A model generated the notes under the pieces. It ran no database searches. It had not been told where the DNA came from and worked only from the letters and a program-made list of their open reading frames with translations. From Cohnella baijiui (lineage in GTDB: Bacteria; Bacillota; Bacilli; Paenibacillales; Paenibacillaceae), in the NCBI RefSeq assembly GCF_020731285.1, contig NZ_JAJFOW010000015.1, forward strand, positions 1 to 64,000: DNA of 64,000 nt. Reading direction: 5' to 3'. Shown piece by piece: positions 26,183-34,568 of this stretch; position 1 is the stretch's first letter, and every line of letters begins with the position of its first letter. Both the position numbers and the translations under genes were made by a program.

Positions 26183-26662
26183 ATGAAAATTCCTACGACC
26201 TTGAAGCATAAACCCGTGATTGTCTCCGAAAATTACGAACAGGTGGACGGCCGGCTTTCGAACAACACGGACGCGAAGGGGCTTTCCTTGGGATTGGCGC
26301 AATGGAACGATCGAGGCAAGGTCGATATTTCCGCCAAAGTGTGGAGATATACGGGGGAGAAATGGTCCAGACAGTCGGAGGAGCTTCCGCTTCATCGCGT
26401 ACTCGATCTGTCTATTCTGATTTGCAGGGCCATGGAGCATTTCCGCGAAGCCTACCGGTACGAGAAGCTGTATGACCCGCAAAATCCCGTCATCGACCGG
26501 ATCGGACTCCAGGGGGATGCGATGACCGTGGCCGTCTGCACGGATAACGACAAGATCAACGAGGATATCAAACTGTTCAACCAAGCTTTAAGCGATGACG
26601 GCGAGATGATCGGCGAGCGGCTTCGCACGTTATCGAGTATTTTAAAGGAAATGGGCTATTAA
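26183..26662 (+). CDS. DUF6530-like protein
   Basis: 159 residues beginning MKIPTTLKHKPVIVSENYEQ. A central segment GLSLGLAQWNDRGKVDISAK and the block VWRYTGEKWSRQSEELPLHR match a small conserved family in Bacillales annotated as DUF6530. It is soluble, with no signal peptide or membrane helix. ATG 26183 follows GAGGAAAGAGGG. Just upstream lies an AT-rich dyad (ATTTAGTAAAT, near 26143) that may be an operator. The gene stands alone before a 1-kb gene-free region. Function unknown. Confidence 0.75.
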   Translation: MKIPTTLKHKPVIVSENYEQVDGRLSNNTDAKGLSLGLAQWNDRGKVDISAKVWRYTGEKWSRQSEELPLHRVLDLSILICRAMEHFREAYRYEKLYDPQNPVIDRIGLQGDAMTVAVCTDNDKINEDIKLFNQALSDDGEMIGERLRTLSSILKEMGY

Positions 26663-26844
26663 CGATTTAAAATATTCCCACGGTTAACGGCTTCCGTTGT
26701 AGGATCGCCATTCAAACCCATAACCGATTCTCGGCAAGGAGTAATGCGGTTATAAGGTGAAGACAAAAACAGCGATATCGCTTTTTAGCCGACTTGTAAG
26801 GGTGGTGTGAATAGGGTGCGGTGGGTACGAGGGGGGCGATTTCA

Positions 26845-27082
26845 TTTTAACGGTTGCCGCAGCGGTTATTACTGGATAGAGTTGCATTTAAAAATTTTAA
26901 CGGTTCTGAGAGACGTTATTTCGGGCAAATTAGAGCGTACTAGACGAAAAACCGAAAATAGGCTCGTCAGCAACCGTTAGAAATTGAATCGGAACATTTC
27001 GAGACGGATAGGCGCTCATACAACCGTTAGAAAAGAAACCTCCGTTTTTGGGTCCGATTAAGCCTATGACAACCGTTTACCG
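26845..27082. repeat. Scattered TTAACGGTT / AACCGTTA motif cluster
   Basis: Within about 240 bp the motif TTTTAACGGTT occurs near 26846 and 26896. Its reverse complement, AACCGTTA or AACCGTTT, occurs near 26972, 27022 and 27071. The left copies and right copies face each other, making a large imperfect inverted arrangement. No gene is seen in 26663-27733. Confidence 0.6.
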
Positions 27083-27251
27083 ACCGCCGGAGCAAACCCA
27101 TTTCGAGGTTCATCGCCCCCTGTGAACGTTCCACCAAACGCCAAAAAACGCACTTGATTTGGCGCGCTTCATTGATATATTTGATGGAACAAGCCTGCAA
27201 CGTGTTAAAAATCCTACAAACTACTACCTATCAAGTCATCCTCCCCTGACG

Positions 27252-27459
27252 CCCGGAGTTACGCGGATTTTCCGCATAACTCAGCGCGATTGCAGCACAG
27301 TTGCCCGGAGTTATGCGGATTTTCCGCACAACTTGGCGCGATCACCGCGCAGCAGCCCGGAGTTACGCGGATTTTCCGCATAACTCAGCGCGATTGCAGC
27401 ACAGTTGCCCGGAGTTATGCGGATTTTCCGCACAACTCGGCGCGACCTCCGCGAAACGT
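27252..27459. repeat. Four 52-bp tandem repeats with internal hairpins
   Basis: Units start at 27252, 27304, 27356 and 27408 (CCCGGAGTTA...). Each carries GTTAYGCGGA and TCCGCAYAAC, which form a 10-bp stem around TTT. Units 1 and 3 are near-identical to each other, as are 2 and 4, so a 104-bp pair was probably duplicated. Confidence 0.9.
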
Positions 27460-27541
27460 ACGCCGCCGCCCTAACAGCCCCCATCCCAGTCCCAAAAAGC
27501 TCCCCACCTGACGCGGTCCGCCCGGACTGCGTTTTTCTTTG

Positions 27542-27640
27542 GTCATACAGAATTTATAAGTTTTCACGTCTTCCATTTCTGTATGACCAACGATAAAAAC
27601 GTGTCGCCGTCTAGGAAGATGGCAAAGCCGTTTTTACTTG
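27542..27640 (+). repeat. Two-hairpin element, copy 2
   Basis: 99 bp with hairpin 1 (GTCATACAGAA / TTCTGTATGAC) and hairpin 2 (AAAAACG / CGTTTTT). It lies about 90 bp upstream of the MFS remnant, in the same orientation. The inner helix of hairpin 2 differs from copy 1 but is still paired. Confidence 0.88.
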
Positions 27641-27702
27641 CGATGTCCAAAAAGTGGCGATCCAACGGATTGACGAATGAAAATCGATGCGTTATTATGA
27701 AC

Positions 27703-27734
27703 TAGTAATTTACTAAATTACTAAATTACTAAAT
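27703..27734 (+). promoter_or_regulatory. AT-rich tandem/dyad site before the MFS remnant
   Basis: TAGTAATTTACTAAATTACT followed by another ACTAAATT unit gives 8-bp tandem steps with partial dyad symmetry, as in MarR-family operators. The MFS coding remnant starts immediately after it. Confidence 0.4.
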
Positions 27735-28117
27735 GGCTGCTGATGGCGGGTCTCCTGGTCAGCGCCGCCTGCACCGTCGGCGTAGGCGCCTCCTCGATCG
27801 TTTGGATCACCCTTGCCCTCCAGGCGATCAGCGGATTGTTTTATCCCTGCATCCAAATCGGGATCCAGACGCTCATTTTGCGCAATACGGAAGGGGCCTT
27901 TATCGGGCGCGTTTCGGGCGCGATCTCTCCGATTTTTATGGGGATGATGGTGATCGGAATGCTGTCGGGGGGCGTTCTGAAGGATACGTTCTCTCTGTCG
28001 CTCGTCTACGCGGTTAGCGGCTGCCTGATGATCGCCGGCGCGCTTTTATTGCTTCCCCTCATAGCGATTCGCCATCGTAAAGCTGTCGGGAAAGGAGAAA
28101 AACATGAGCCCACTTGA
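27734..28117 (+). pseudogene. C-terminal remnant of an MFS transporter
   Basis: The frame reads KWLLMAGLLVSAACTVGVGA, then ALQAISGLFYPCIQIGIQTL and FIGRVSGAISPIFMGMMVIG. These are the last four helices of a drug-type MFS protein (DHA3-like), about 127 residues. The expected 280 or so N-terminal residues are absent; an AT-rich operator-like sequence abuts the break. No ribosome site precedes the first in-frame ATG (27743). It overlaps the next gene's start by 14 bases and contains that gene's ribosome site. Confidence 0.78.
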
Positions 28118-29207
28118 ATATCAATTGTCGCCCGGCAGGAAATGGACGGAGGCGGAACAAGCTCAGATTTGGAAAAAGCCGTTATCTCATCAAGAGAGCG
28201 AAGAGGAACGGCGCGTCACGCAAGAAATCAAGCGGAACTGGCATCGCGGAGAAATGAAGATCGCCAACATCTTGCTGGAAGGCGACGCCGGTTCCGGCAA
28301 GACCCAGCTCGCCAAAGCGCTGTCCGCGAATTTCGGGCTTCCGTATACGAAGGTGACCTGCTTTGCCGATATGGACAAATCGGATATCATCGGCGCCATT
28401 TTGCCGATCATTCCCTCCGAAGCCCTGGAGAAGATGGATCCGGTCGATCAAAGCGTTCTTCAAGCATTGTATGAAAGCGACGGCTTTCAAAGCGCGACCG
28501 AAGTCATGATGGAGGCGTTGGGATTTCCCCGGGAAGCTGCCGCGCAAAAGCTGAAACAGCTCCTGAAGAACGCGGCGGATCATAGCGGGGGCGAAGCCGT
28601 GGAATACCGTTTTTATCCGTCCGAGATCGTCCGAGCTTTTCGGAACGGGTACCTCCTCGAAATCCAAGAGCCGAACGTGATTCGCGATGCCGCGGTATTC
28701 ATGGCGTTAAATTCGGCCTTGGAGCTGGACGGGAGCATCAACCTTCCGACGGAAGTGATTCGCAGGCATCCGGACTTTATCGCGGTCATTACGACGAACC
28801 GCCATTATGCGGGGGCCAGACCGCTGAACGAAGCGCTGCGCGACAGAGTGCAGCATACGGAGAAAATGGACCTGCCGGCCCGGGAAGCGATGATCGAGCG
28901 GGCGATGGCCAAAACCGGTTACGCGAACATGCAGGTGCTCGAAGTTTTCGCGGAGGCGATCCGGGTATTGGACAAAACAGCCCGGGCCAACGCCATTAAA
29001 GGCGTGGCGGGCATGCGGTCTTACTTCTACTGGGTGGACGCGTTTGCCGGAGGCGCCTCTGCCAGGGCGTCTTTGTATCCTAAGGTCATTTACAAAATCA
29101 CGACCGATGCGGAGGAAATCCGAATCCTCGAAGAGGCGATAAGATCGCATGGATTGCTTGAGAAGATGGACGAGGCCGAGCTCGGGCTAAAAAAAAACGG
29201 GTTTTAG
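28104..29207 (+). CDS. MoxR-like AAA+ ATPase
   Basis: 367 residues. Walker A is GDAGSGKT at 60-67. The Walker B region reads GYLLEIQEP, lacking the usual Asp-Glu pair, so hydrolysis may be atypical. Sensor 1 is VITTNR, and RDRVQH looks like the arginine-finger region. This belongs to the MoxR/CbbQ/NorQ class, which remodels a partner with a VWA domain; such a protein is encoded next. ATG 28104 follows GGGAAAGGAG, located inside the MFS remnant. The gene ends at an A9 run 16 bp before the stop. Confidence 0.88.
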   Translation: MSPLEYQLSPGRKWTEAEQAQIWKKPLSHQESEEERRVTQEIKRNWHRGEMKIANILLEGDAGSGKTQLAKALSANFGLPYTKVTCFADMDKSDIIGAILPIIPSEALEKMDPVDQSVLQALYESDGFQSATEVMMEALGFPREAAAQKLKQLLKNAADHSGGEAVEYRFYPSEIVRAFRNGYLLEIQEPNVIRDAAVFMALNSALELDGSINLPTEVIRRHPDFIAVITTNRHYAGARPLNEALRDRVQHTEKMDLPAREAMIERAMAKTGYANMQVLEVFAEAIRVLDKTARANAIKGVAGMRSYFYWVDAFAGGASARASLYPKVIYKITTDAEEIRILEEAIRSHGLLEKMDEAELGLKKNGF

Positions 29208-29218
29208 ACACGGCGGAA

Positions 29219-30310
29219 ATGGCGATATGGGGAACGATCGAGGAAGCCATGCCCGACTCGAATCCGGAGGAAGAGACCGGGATTGCGTTTAAAAAGGCCG
29301 CCGATCAGGAGGAAGGTTCATCCGATTGCGATTCTGACGATACCGAAGCGATGGAGAGTTCCGACACGGGAGAGGACGGGGGGCCCAGGATCCATCAGGC
29401 AAACCCCGACGCCATGAAGGATGATGCGCAGCAAAAAGAACGAGAGTTCCGGAAAAAGCTGAATCGGGAATCGCGGGAGATCGTGTCCGATTCGATTCAT
29501 CGGAACGTCAAGCTCGTTGTTCACCGCCCGGAATATTCGCCGGATCGGAAGCAAGAGTATGTCGCCCTAAGCAAGGAGCTTATGCCGGTCATCCGGGAAA
29601 TCGCCAGAAAGACGCTTCCGTTGCTGGAGCATGAAGTCTCTGCGGATTTTGCGGGTCGTCAATATGACGGTACCCGATTTCAAGCGGATAGCGTGGCTTA
29701 CCGGGATTTCAGGTATTTTGCCAAGAAACGCCCGCCGTCGGAGTCCCCCTCCCTCGCGGTCGGCCTGAGAATCGACGAGTCGGCATCGATGGCCGCCTTC
29801 GGGAGATTGGAGGCGGCCAAGCGCGCGGTGATCGCGGTCTATGAGTTTTGTCAGATGTGTCAGATCCCCGTTTTGATCTATGGCGATACCGCGGATGTGT
29901 CCAGATTGGAGCAAGTGTCGCTATTTGCGTATGCCGATTGGAATCAGACGAGTCCCCATGATCGATTCAGGTTGATGGGCATTCGCGCCCGAAGCAATAA
30001 TCGGGACGGCATGGCGCTTCGAATCATGGCGGAGAAGCTGGCGGCCGCGCCCCAAGAGACCAAGCTGTTGATCAGCTTAAGCGACGGGCAGCCCAAAGCG
30101 ATGGACGACTACACCGGCCATTACGCGGCCCGGGACATGCAGCAAACGATAGCGGAATATGAACGGAAAGGTATCACATTTTTAGCCGCCGCGATCGGTC
30201 AGGACAAGGAGGTCATTCAGCGCATTTACGGGAACGAGAGATTTTTGGACATGGCCGATCTGAAGACGTTCCCGGCCAAGCTCGTTCGGATCATCGCGCG
30301 ATATTTGTGA
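29219..30310 (+). CDS. VWA-domain protein (CobT/NorD-like), partner of the MoxR ATPase
   Basis: 363 residues. Residues 8-75 are an acidic low-complexity region (EEGSSDCDSDDTEAMESSDT), like the linker in CobT/NorD proteins. Residues 175-363 are a von Willebrand A domain with the metal-site motif DESAS at 186-190 and LLISLSDGQP near 275. Family members normally carry a further 200-300-residue helical domain before the acidic linker; it is missing here. ATG 29219 lacks a convincing ribosome site, and the frame is open upstream past the ATPase stop. The N-terminus may have been lost by deletion, or the gene is translated by coupling. With the ATPase it would form a metal-insertion or protein-remodelling pair. 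Confidence 0.82.
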   Translation: MAIWGTIEEAMPDSNPEEETGIAFKKAADQEEGSSDCDSDDTEAMESSDTGEDGGPRIHQANPDAMKDDAQQKEREFRKKLNRESREIVSDSIHRNVKLVVHRPEYSPDRKQEYVALSKELMPVIREIARKTLPLLEHEVSADFAGRQYDGTRFQADSVAYRDFRYFAKKRPPSESPSLAVGLRIDESASMAAFGRLEAAKRAVIAVYEFCQMCQIPVLIYGDTADVSRLEQVSLFAYADWNQTSPHDRFRLMGIRARSNNRDGMALRIMAEKLAAAPQETKLLISLSDGQPKAMDDYTGHYAARDMQQTIAEYERKGITFLAAAIGQDKEVIQRIYGNERFLDMADLKTFPAKLVRIIARYL

Positions 30311-30337
30311 GTTTCATGATCCACGATCCAAATCAGC

Positions 30338-30366
30338 AACCCGCCAATGATGAAGATTGGCGGGTT
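30338..30366 (+). terminator. Hairpin terminator after the VWA gene
   Basis: AACCCGCCAAT pairs perfectly with ATTGGCGGGTT around a 7-nt loop. The T-run is weak. Confidence 0.65.
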
Positions 30367-30545
30367 CTGATCGTTCGATCATATTTTCCCAGGATTGATT
30401 CAATGGCTGCATGGAGAAATGGAGTGGATAGTCGATTAAAACAAAACATTATCTTGTACACCCTTCAAAACCACCATATGATTGAAGAGAATAATTTGGT
30501 AATAATACCATTTTATCTAATCGTGGGTCCAAGGGAGAATGAAAC

Positions 30546-31406
30546 ATGTTAGAAATAACAGATGTTAACAGCATCATCAATACTCTTTATGAAGAAGGCA
30601 TAATTGATAACAATGTTATTGTAACTAATAATAAGACCGGATCTACTGATGGTATTGTTTATTTTCTTTCTGAGCACGACGAAACGAAATATGTTCTGAA
30701 AATTGACCGTCCGCATCAAATTGCTTTGGCCGAACAATTTCTTGGAACTTATCGGCCCCTTACACTTTTACCTAAAATTCTCTATACTGATCCTTCTAAA
30801 GCGTATATCGTGTATACATACATTAAAGGTACAACTCATTATGATCGTGGAATAAAAATAAATTGGTTGACAATCTTAGTTAAAGAACTTTTCAATAATT
30901 ACGAAAAACATGTACAAATTGATAAGTGGGGAAGGCTAGGATCTCCGATTCAATCTTGGCGTGAGTGGAACTACCGGAGTTTGGTGGATACGAGAAATGA
31001 TTGGGGAAGCCTGTTATCCATTGAGGATTACAATAGAGTAGCATCAATATTTGAGAACATATCGAAAAATGAAGATCAAAAAGTAAGATATTTGTTGCAT
31101 GGGGATACTGGAGTGCATAATTTTGTATTTTACGAACGCTCACTGGTTGGTGTTATCGACCCATCACCGATGATTGGTCCTATGCTATACGATTTCACTT
31201 ACGCTTTTTGCTCTTCCCCAGACGATTTGAACCTAGAAACTTTAATGGCAGCCTTTGATTTGCTCCATCATGAGCCTATTGAAAGATCAATGTTGATTGA
31301 AGAAGTAATCTTTCAACTTTATTGTCGAATTGGGATCTGTATAAGATTCCATCCGCATGATTTAGAGGATTACTTAAAAGCGTGGGAATATTGGAAGTCG
31401 GTGTAA
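30546..31406 (+). CDS. Aminoglycoside phosphotransferase-like kinase
   Basis: 286 residues with the APH/choline-kinase core. The catalytic loop reads LLHGDTGVHNFVF, with His185, Asp187 and Asn192; the metal-binding segment is VGVIDPSPMIGPMLYDF, with Asp205. An ATP-binding lysine is probably Lys52 in YVLKIDRP. It should phosphorylate a hydroxyl of a small molecule; whether this is an antibiotic is unknown. ATG 30546 follows AGGGAG. The gene is strikingly AT-rich against its flanks, suggesting recent transfer. A terminator precedes it. Confidence 0.85.
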   Translation: MLEITDVNSIINTLYEEGIIDNNVIVTNNKTGSTDGIVYFLSEHDETKYVLKIDRPHQIALAEQFLGTYRPLTLLPKILYTDPSKAYIVYTYIKGTTHYDRGIKINWLTILVKELFNNYEKHVQIDKWGRLGSPIQSWREWNYRSLVDTRNDWGSLLSIEDYNRVASIFENISKNEDQKVRYLLHGDTGVHNFVFYERSLVGVIDPSPMIGPMLYDFTYAFCSSPDDLNLETLMAAFDLLHHEPIERSMLIEEVIFQLYCRIGICIRFHPHDLEDYLKAWEYWKSV

Positions 31407-31529
31407 CGGAATCGTTTTGACACAGGCTACATTTTCCACCAGCACCTCTCATATTGTCAAAGTTGAAATCTTAAGAGCAAGCGAGAAAACAGAAGAAGAA
31501 ATTGCATTATAGTGGGAGGAATAGTTGCT

Positions 31530-31952
31530 ATGACACAAGCTAGTTACTTTGCATCGCTTGTCAATGGAATGCCACTAGAACCAGAAGGTTCAAAGTTAGC
31601 CATTGCGGAGTGGACAGCTCCAGGTACTCCCCTAGGAGACACGCCTTTACTTATTGCACCTTTGCACATTCATCATAACAACGATGAAGCCTGGTATGTA
31701 TTAGAGGGTACTCTTGGTTTTCAAGTTGGAGCTATGAAAATGGAAGTCAACGCTAACGAAGCAGTAGTCGTGCCTCGTGGAACTCCTCATACTTATTGGA
31801 ATCCAAAGCCGGCAACATCGCGTTATCTCATTGTTATGTCTACTCAAATAAGAACATTGATTGATGAAATCCATGCAACCGAGCCGCGAAATTATGAAAA
31901 TATGAAAGATCTTTTTAGAAGGTATGAATCCGAGCTGCTTGAATGGTATTAA
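31530..31952 (+). CDS. Cupin-domain protein
   Basis: 140 residues. The cupin motif 1 is PLHIHHNNDEAWYVLEG with His46, His48 and Glu53; motif 2 is VVPRGTPHTYWN with His87. These form a metal site in a small beta-barrel. The C-terminus is a helical tail (MKDLFRRYESELLEWY). ATG 31530 follows GGGAGGA. It may be an enzyme or a small-molecule-binding protein; no substrate can be named. It lies between an APH-like kinase and a YjbR-like gene and shares their lower GC content. Confidence 0.85.
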   Translation: MTQASYFASLVNGMPLEPEGSKLAIAEWTAPGTPLGDTPLLIAPLHIHHNNDEAWYVLEGTLGFQVGAMKMEVNANEAVVVPRGTPHTYWNPKPATSRYLIVMSTQIRTLIDEIHATEPRNYENMKDLFRRYESELLEWY

Positions 31953-31988
31953 CTAATGAGAAGAGACACGAATAAGGGGGGGTGAAAG

Positions 31989-32411
31989 TTGGACATGCAA
32001 TCTTTGTTTGCAGAATCGCCAGCTCATAAAGCTCTATTCGATAAAATAAAATCGTTTTGTCTTTCCTTTCCTGGAACAAGCGAGAGGCTAAGCCATGGCG
32101 CTCCGTCTTTTTTCATCGATAACAAATTATCATTTGTACAATACCGCGTTAACCATCATGGAGATGGAAGGATCGCACTTTGGTGTGCTGCTCCTCCAGG
32201 CGTTCAATCCTTGCTCGTAGAATCATCGCCCGAGATTTTCTTTATCCCCGCTTATGTTGGACATCTTGGATGGGTAGGAATGAGACTTGATGGCCATGTG
32301 GATTGGGAAGAAATATCAAGTGTGATTGGAGACGCATACCTAACTAGATCGCCTAAAAAGTACAAAGATCAAACAAAACAAATCAAACAATCGGAGCTCC
32401 CTGAACAATGA
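31989..32411 (+). CDS. MmcQ/YjbR-family protein
   Basis: 140 residues. FCLSFPGTSERLSHGAPSFF and NKLSFVQYRVNHHGDGRIAL, with LVESSPEIFFIPAYVGHLGW and VGMRLDGHVDWEEI, match the MmcQ/YjbR (CyaY-like fold) family. Members are called DNA-binding, but the biochemical role is poorly known. TTG 31989 follows GGGGGGGTG. It probably shares a transcript with the cupin 36 bp upstream, and a terminator follows. Confidence 0.88.
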   Translation: MDMQSLFAESPAHKALFDKIKSFCLSFPGTSERLSHGAPSFFIDNKLSFVQYRVNHHGDGRIALWCAAPPGVQSLLVESSPEIFFIPAYVGHLGWVGMRLDGHVDWEEISSVIGDAYLTRSPKKYKDQTKQIKQSELPEQ

Positions 32412-32438
32412 AACTAAGCAAACCAGCATAGGAAGCAC

Positions 32439-32469
32439 AAGAGCCCGACCATACCCGGTCGGGTTCTTG
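32439..32469 (+). terminator. Terminator after the YjbR-like gene
   Basis: AAGAGCCCGACC pairs with GGTCGGGTTCTT around a short loop, ending TTCTTG. Confidence 0.65.
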
Positions 32470-32537
32470 CTGCTCCTCCTTTGCGGTGAATCCAAATATA
32501 GGCGATCGAACAATTGACTCTGTGCGCCCCTCATGTT

Positions 32538-32557
32538 ATATTGTGCATGCACGATAT
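32538..32557 (+). promoter_or_regulatory. Palindromic operator candidate upstream of the ABC/GntR operon
   Basis: ATATTGTGCATGCACGATAT is a near-perfect 20-bp palindrome, also flanked by TTGTG/CACAA arms. It lies 42 bp before the first gene of an operon that encodes a GntR/YtrA-type repressor, a typical place for autoregulation. Confidence 0.5.
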
Positions 32558-32598
32558 ACACAATTATTCGAAAACCACCATTAAGGACGTGATGAATA

Positions 32599-32985
32599 GT
32601 GAGAAAGTGGAATCAAACCTTTTTTATCGGATCCGTGCTGCTTGTTGTCGGGATCGTTTGGGCGATGACGACACACCGCATGGGAACGACTGAATGGATG
32701 TTGCTGCTAGTGGGAGTCGTGTTGGGCATATTGGCGGGAATGGTTCAAGGGTGGGCAATCGCTCAAAAGGAGCATGGAAAAATCAAATCGGGCATGCGGA
32801 TTTTCTATATCGTTGCAGTAATTATCGTGCTTGTTGCTTTGAAGGTCACCTTGAATATTGCGTTTCCGTCGTATATCGCAACGAGTCAAATCGGAACCTG
32901 GCTGTCGATTGTATTTGCCATTGGAGGCCTGCTCCTCGGACGTGCTGTATACCCTCAACCGGTGAACTCGGCTAGGCGGGGGTGA
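32599..32985 (+). CDS. Four-helix membrane protein of unknown function
   Basis: 128 residues with hydrophobic segments at about 7-22, 33-53, 68-88 and 99-116. A short charged loop (AIAQKEHGKIKSG) separates helices 2 and 3. I do not recognise a family. GTG 32599 follows AAGGACGTG. It is the first gene after the palindrome at 32538 and lies 82 bp upstream of the ABC ATPase gene, so it may be co-transcribed with it. Confidence 0.65.
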   Translation: MRKWNQTFFIGSVLLVVGIVWAMTTHRMGTTEWMLLLVGVVLGILAGMVQGWAIAQKEHGKIKSGMRIFYIVAVIIVLVALKVTLNIAFPSYIATSQIGTWLSIVFAIGGLLLGRAVYPQPVNSARRG

Positions 32986-33067
32986 TGATCGTCCAACCCG
33001 ATGAAAGCCGCAGTTGCGCGTGTAAGAAGTATGGCAAGGAATACACCATTTGAAGAGGAGGCAGGGC

Positions 33068-33922
33068 ATGCTGGCGTTAGACATTCGAAACTTAAATAAA
33101 ACATACAACCATTTTCAGCTCAAAGACGTCTCGTTCCAACTGGAGAAGGGCTATATTATGGGGTTTATCGGTACCAACGGCGCAGGAAAGACAACGACCA
33201 TCAAATCGATTATGAATATGATTCAGGTGGACAGCGGCGAGGTACACATTCTGGGCAAGAACATGGCCGAACACGAGATCGAATTAAAGCAAGAAATCGG
33301 TTGCGCGTTCGGCGACATCGATTTCTACACGCGAAGCAAAATCAAAACGTTGACCGAAGCGATCAAGAAATTTTACACGAATTGGGACGATCAAACCTAT
33401 AACAAGTATTTGAAAAGGTTCAAATTGGACGAAAACAAAAAAATCGTCGAATTGTCGACGGGAATGAAAGTGAAGTACAGTTTGGCGCTTGCCTTATCCC
33501 ATGGCGCGAAGCTGCTCATTCTCGACGAACCGACAAGCGGTCTCGATCCGGTCTCCAGAGACGATCTGCTGGATATTTTTCAAGAGCTCGTCATGGATGG
33601 CGAAATCAGCATTCTTTTCTCGACCCATATTACCTCCGACTTGGAAAAATGCGCGGATTTCATTACCTTTATCGAAGACGGGCAAATTATCCAAAGCTCC
33701 GAAAAAGAAGCCTTTTTGGAATCCTATCGCCTGCTAAGCGGCAGCCAAAGCCAGTTGGACCAGGTAAAGGAGCAGTTGATTTCTTACAAAATCAATTCTT
33801 TCGGCTTTACGGGATTGATCCGCTCCGAAGACTTTGATCCCGCATCCGATTTGAAAGCAACTACGCCTAATCTCGAGGAAATCATGATTTACTTCGCGAA
33901 AAGGGAGGATATGCATGTATAA
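33068..33922 (+). CDS. ABC exporter ATP-binding protein (YtrB/BcrA type)
   Basis: 284 residues. Walker A is GTNGAGKT at 35-42, the Q-loop falls near IGCAFGD, the signature is LSTGM at 129-133 (a deviation from LSGGQ), Walker B is LLILDEPTSGLDP around 149-161, and the switch His is His187 in STHI. The C-terminal extension is typical of ABC-2 exporters. It should energise the permease encoded next; the genes overlap by eight bases. ATG 33068 follows GAGGAGGC. The operon also contains a YtrA-like GntR repressor, as in cell-wall-antibiotic-responsive ytr/bcr systems. Confidence 0.93.
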   Translation: MLALDIRNLNKTYNHFQLKDVSFQLEKGYIMGFIGTNGAGKTTTIKSIMNMIQVDSGEVHILGKNMAEHEIELKQEIGCAFGDIDFYTRSKIKTLTEAIKKFYTNWDDQTYNKYLKRFKLDENKKIVELSTGMKVKYSLALALSHGAKLLILDEPTSGLDPVSRDDLLDIFQELVMDGEISILFSTHITSDLEKCADFITFIEDGQIIQSSEKEAFLESYRLLSGSQSQLDQVKEQLISYKINSFGFTGLIRSEDFDPASDLKATTPNLEEIMIYFAKREDMHV

Positions 33923-34568
33923 TCTAGTGATCAAGGATATTAAATTAGGCATACATCCGACGTTCTTCGTCATGCCTTTTTTAACAGGCGCCTTAATGCT
34001 TATTCCCGGCTGGATCTATTTTCTCGTCCTTCTGTATTTTTGCTGGATCACCATACCGAACACATTTGGCGGATTTAAAGCGCAGAACGATTTGCTCTTT
34101 ACCGCGATGATGCCCGTCACCAAAAAAGACATGGTGAAAGCAAGGGTATCCGTCATTGTCATCCTGGAATTGCTGCATATTGTAATCGCCATGCTTTTTG
34201 GTATCCTGAACCTGAACCTATACCCGCATTTTGTCTACCACTTCTTCGCGCCGCACATGGCTTTTTGGGGACTCTGTTTCGTCATGCTTGCGATTTTTAA
34301 CCTGGTCTTATTCCCCATGTATTACAAGACAGCCTATAAATATGGCGGGGCGGTGAGCACGGCCATTGCGGCCGCGATGCTTTTTGCCGGAATCGCACAA
34401 TGGATCGGAGTCGAGAATTCCGCTGTGGCCGACGCATTCAATGGCGCCGGCGCCCACAATACGGCCCTTCAAATCTCCATCCTGGCCGCAGGAATTGCAA
34501 TCTTTATTGTATTCACCATGATTGCCTATCGCATGGCGGTCAAACGATTCCTCAAAGTGGAGATATGA
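33915..34568 (+). CDS. ABC-2-type permease
   Basis: 217 residues with six predicted membrane helices. The start reads MYNLVIKDIKLGIHPTFFVM; the block NDLLFTAMMPVTKKDMVKAR is the conserved cytoplasmic segment of this permease group. It forms a half-transporter with the ATPase encoded upstream (8-bp overlap) and overlaps the repressor gene at the stop. The exported substrate is unknown; lantibiotic or wall-antibiotic defence is usual for such operons. Confidence 0.9.
   Translation: MYNLVIKDIKLGIHPTFFVMPFLTGALMLIPGWIYFLVLLYFCWITIPNTFGGFKAQNDLLFTAMMPVTKKDMVKARVSVIVILELLHIVIAMLFGILNLNLYPHFVYHFFAPHMAFWGLCFVMLAIFNLVLFPMYYKTAYKYGGAVSTAIAAAMLFAGIAQWIGVENSAVADAFNGAGAHNTALQISILAAGIAIFIVFTMIAYRMAVKRFLKVEI

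Noticed and set aside
27252..27459. CRISPR array
   Set aside because: The 52-bp units are contiguous and similar over their full length; there are no unique spacers and no cas genes.
30307..30552. 81-codon frame after the VWA gene
   Set aside because: It runs through a terminator hairpin and overlaps the next gene's start; no ribosome site fits.
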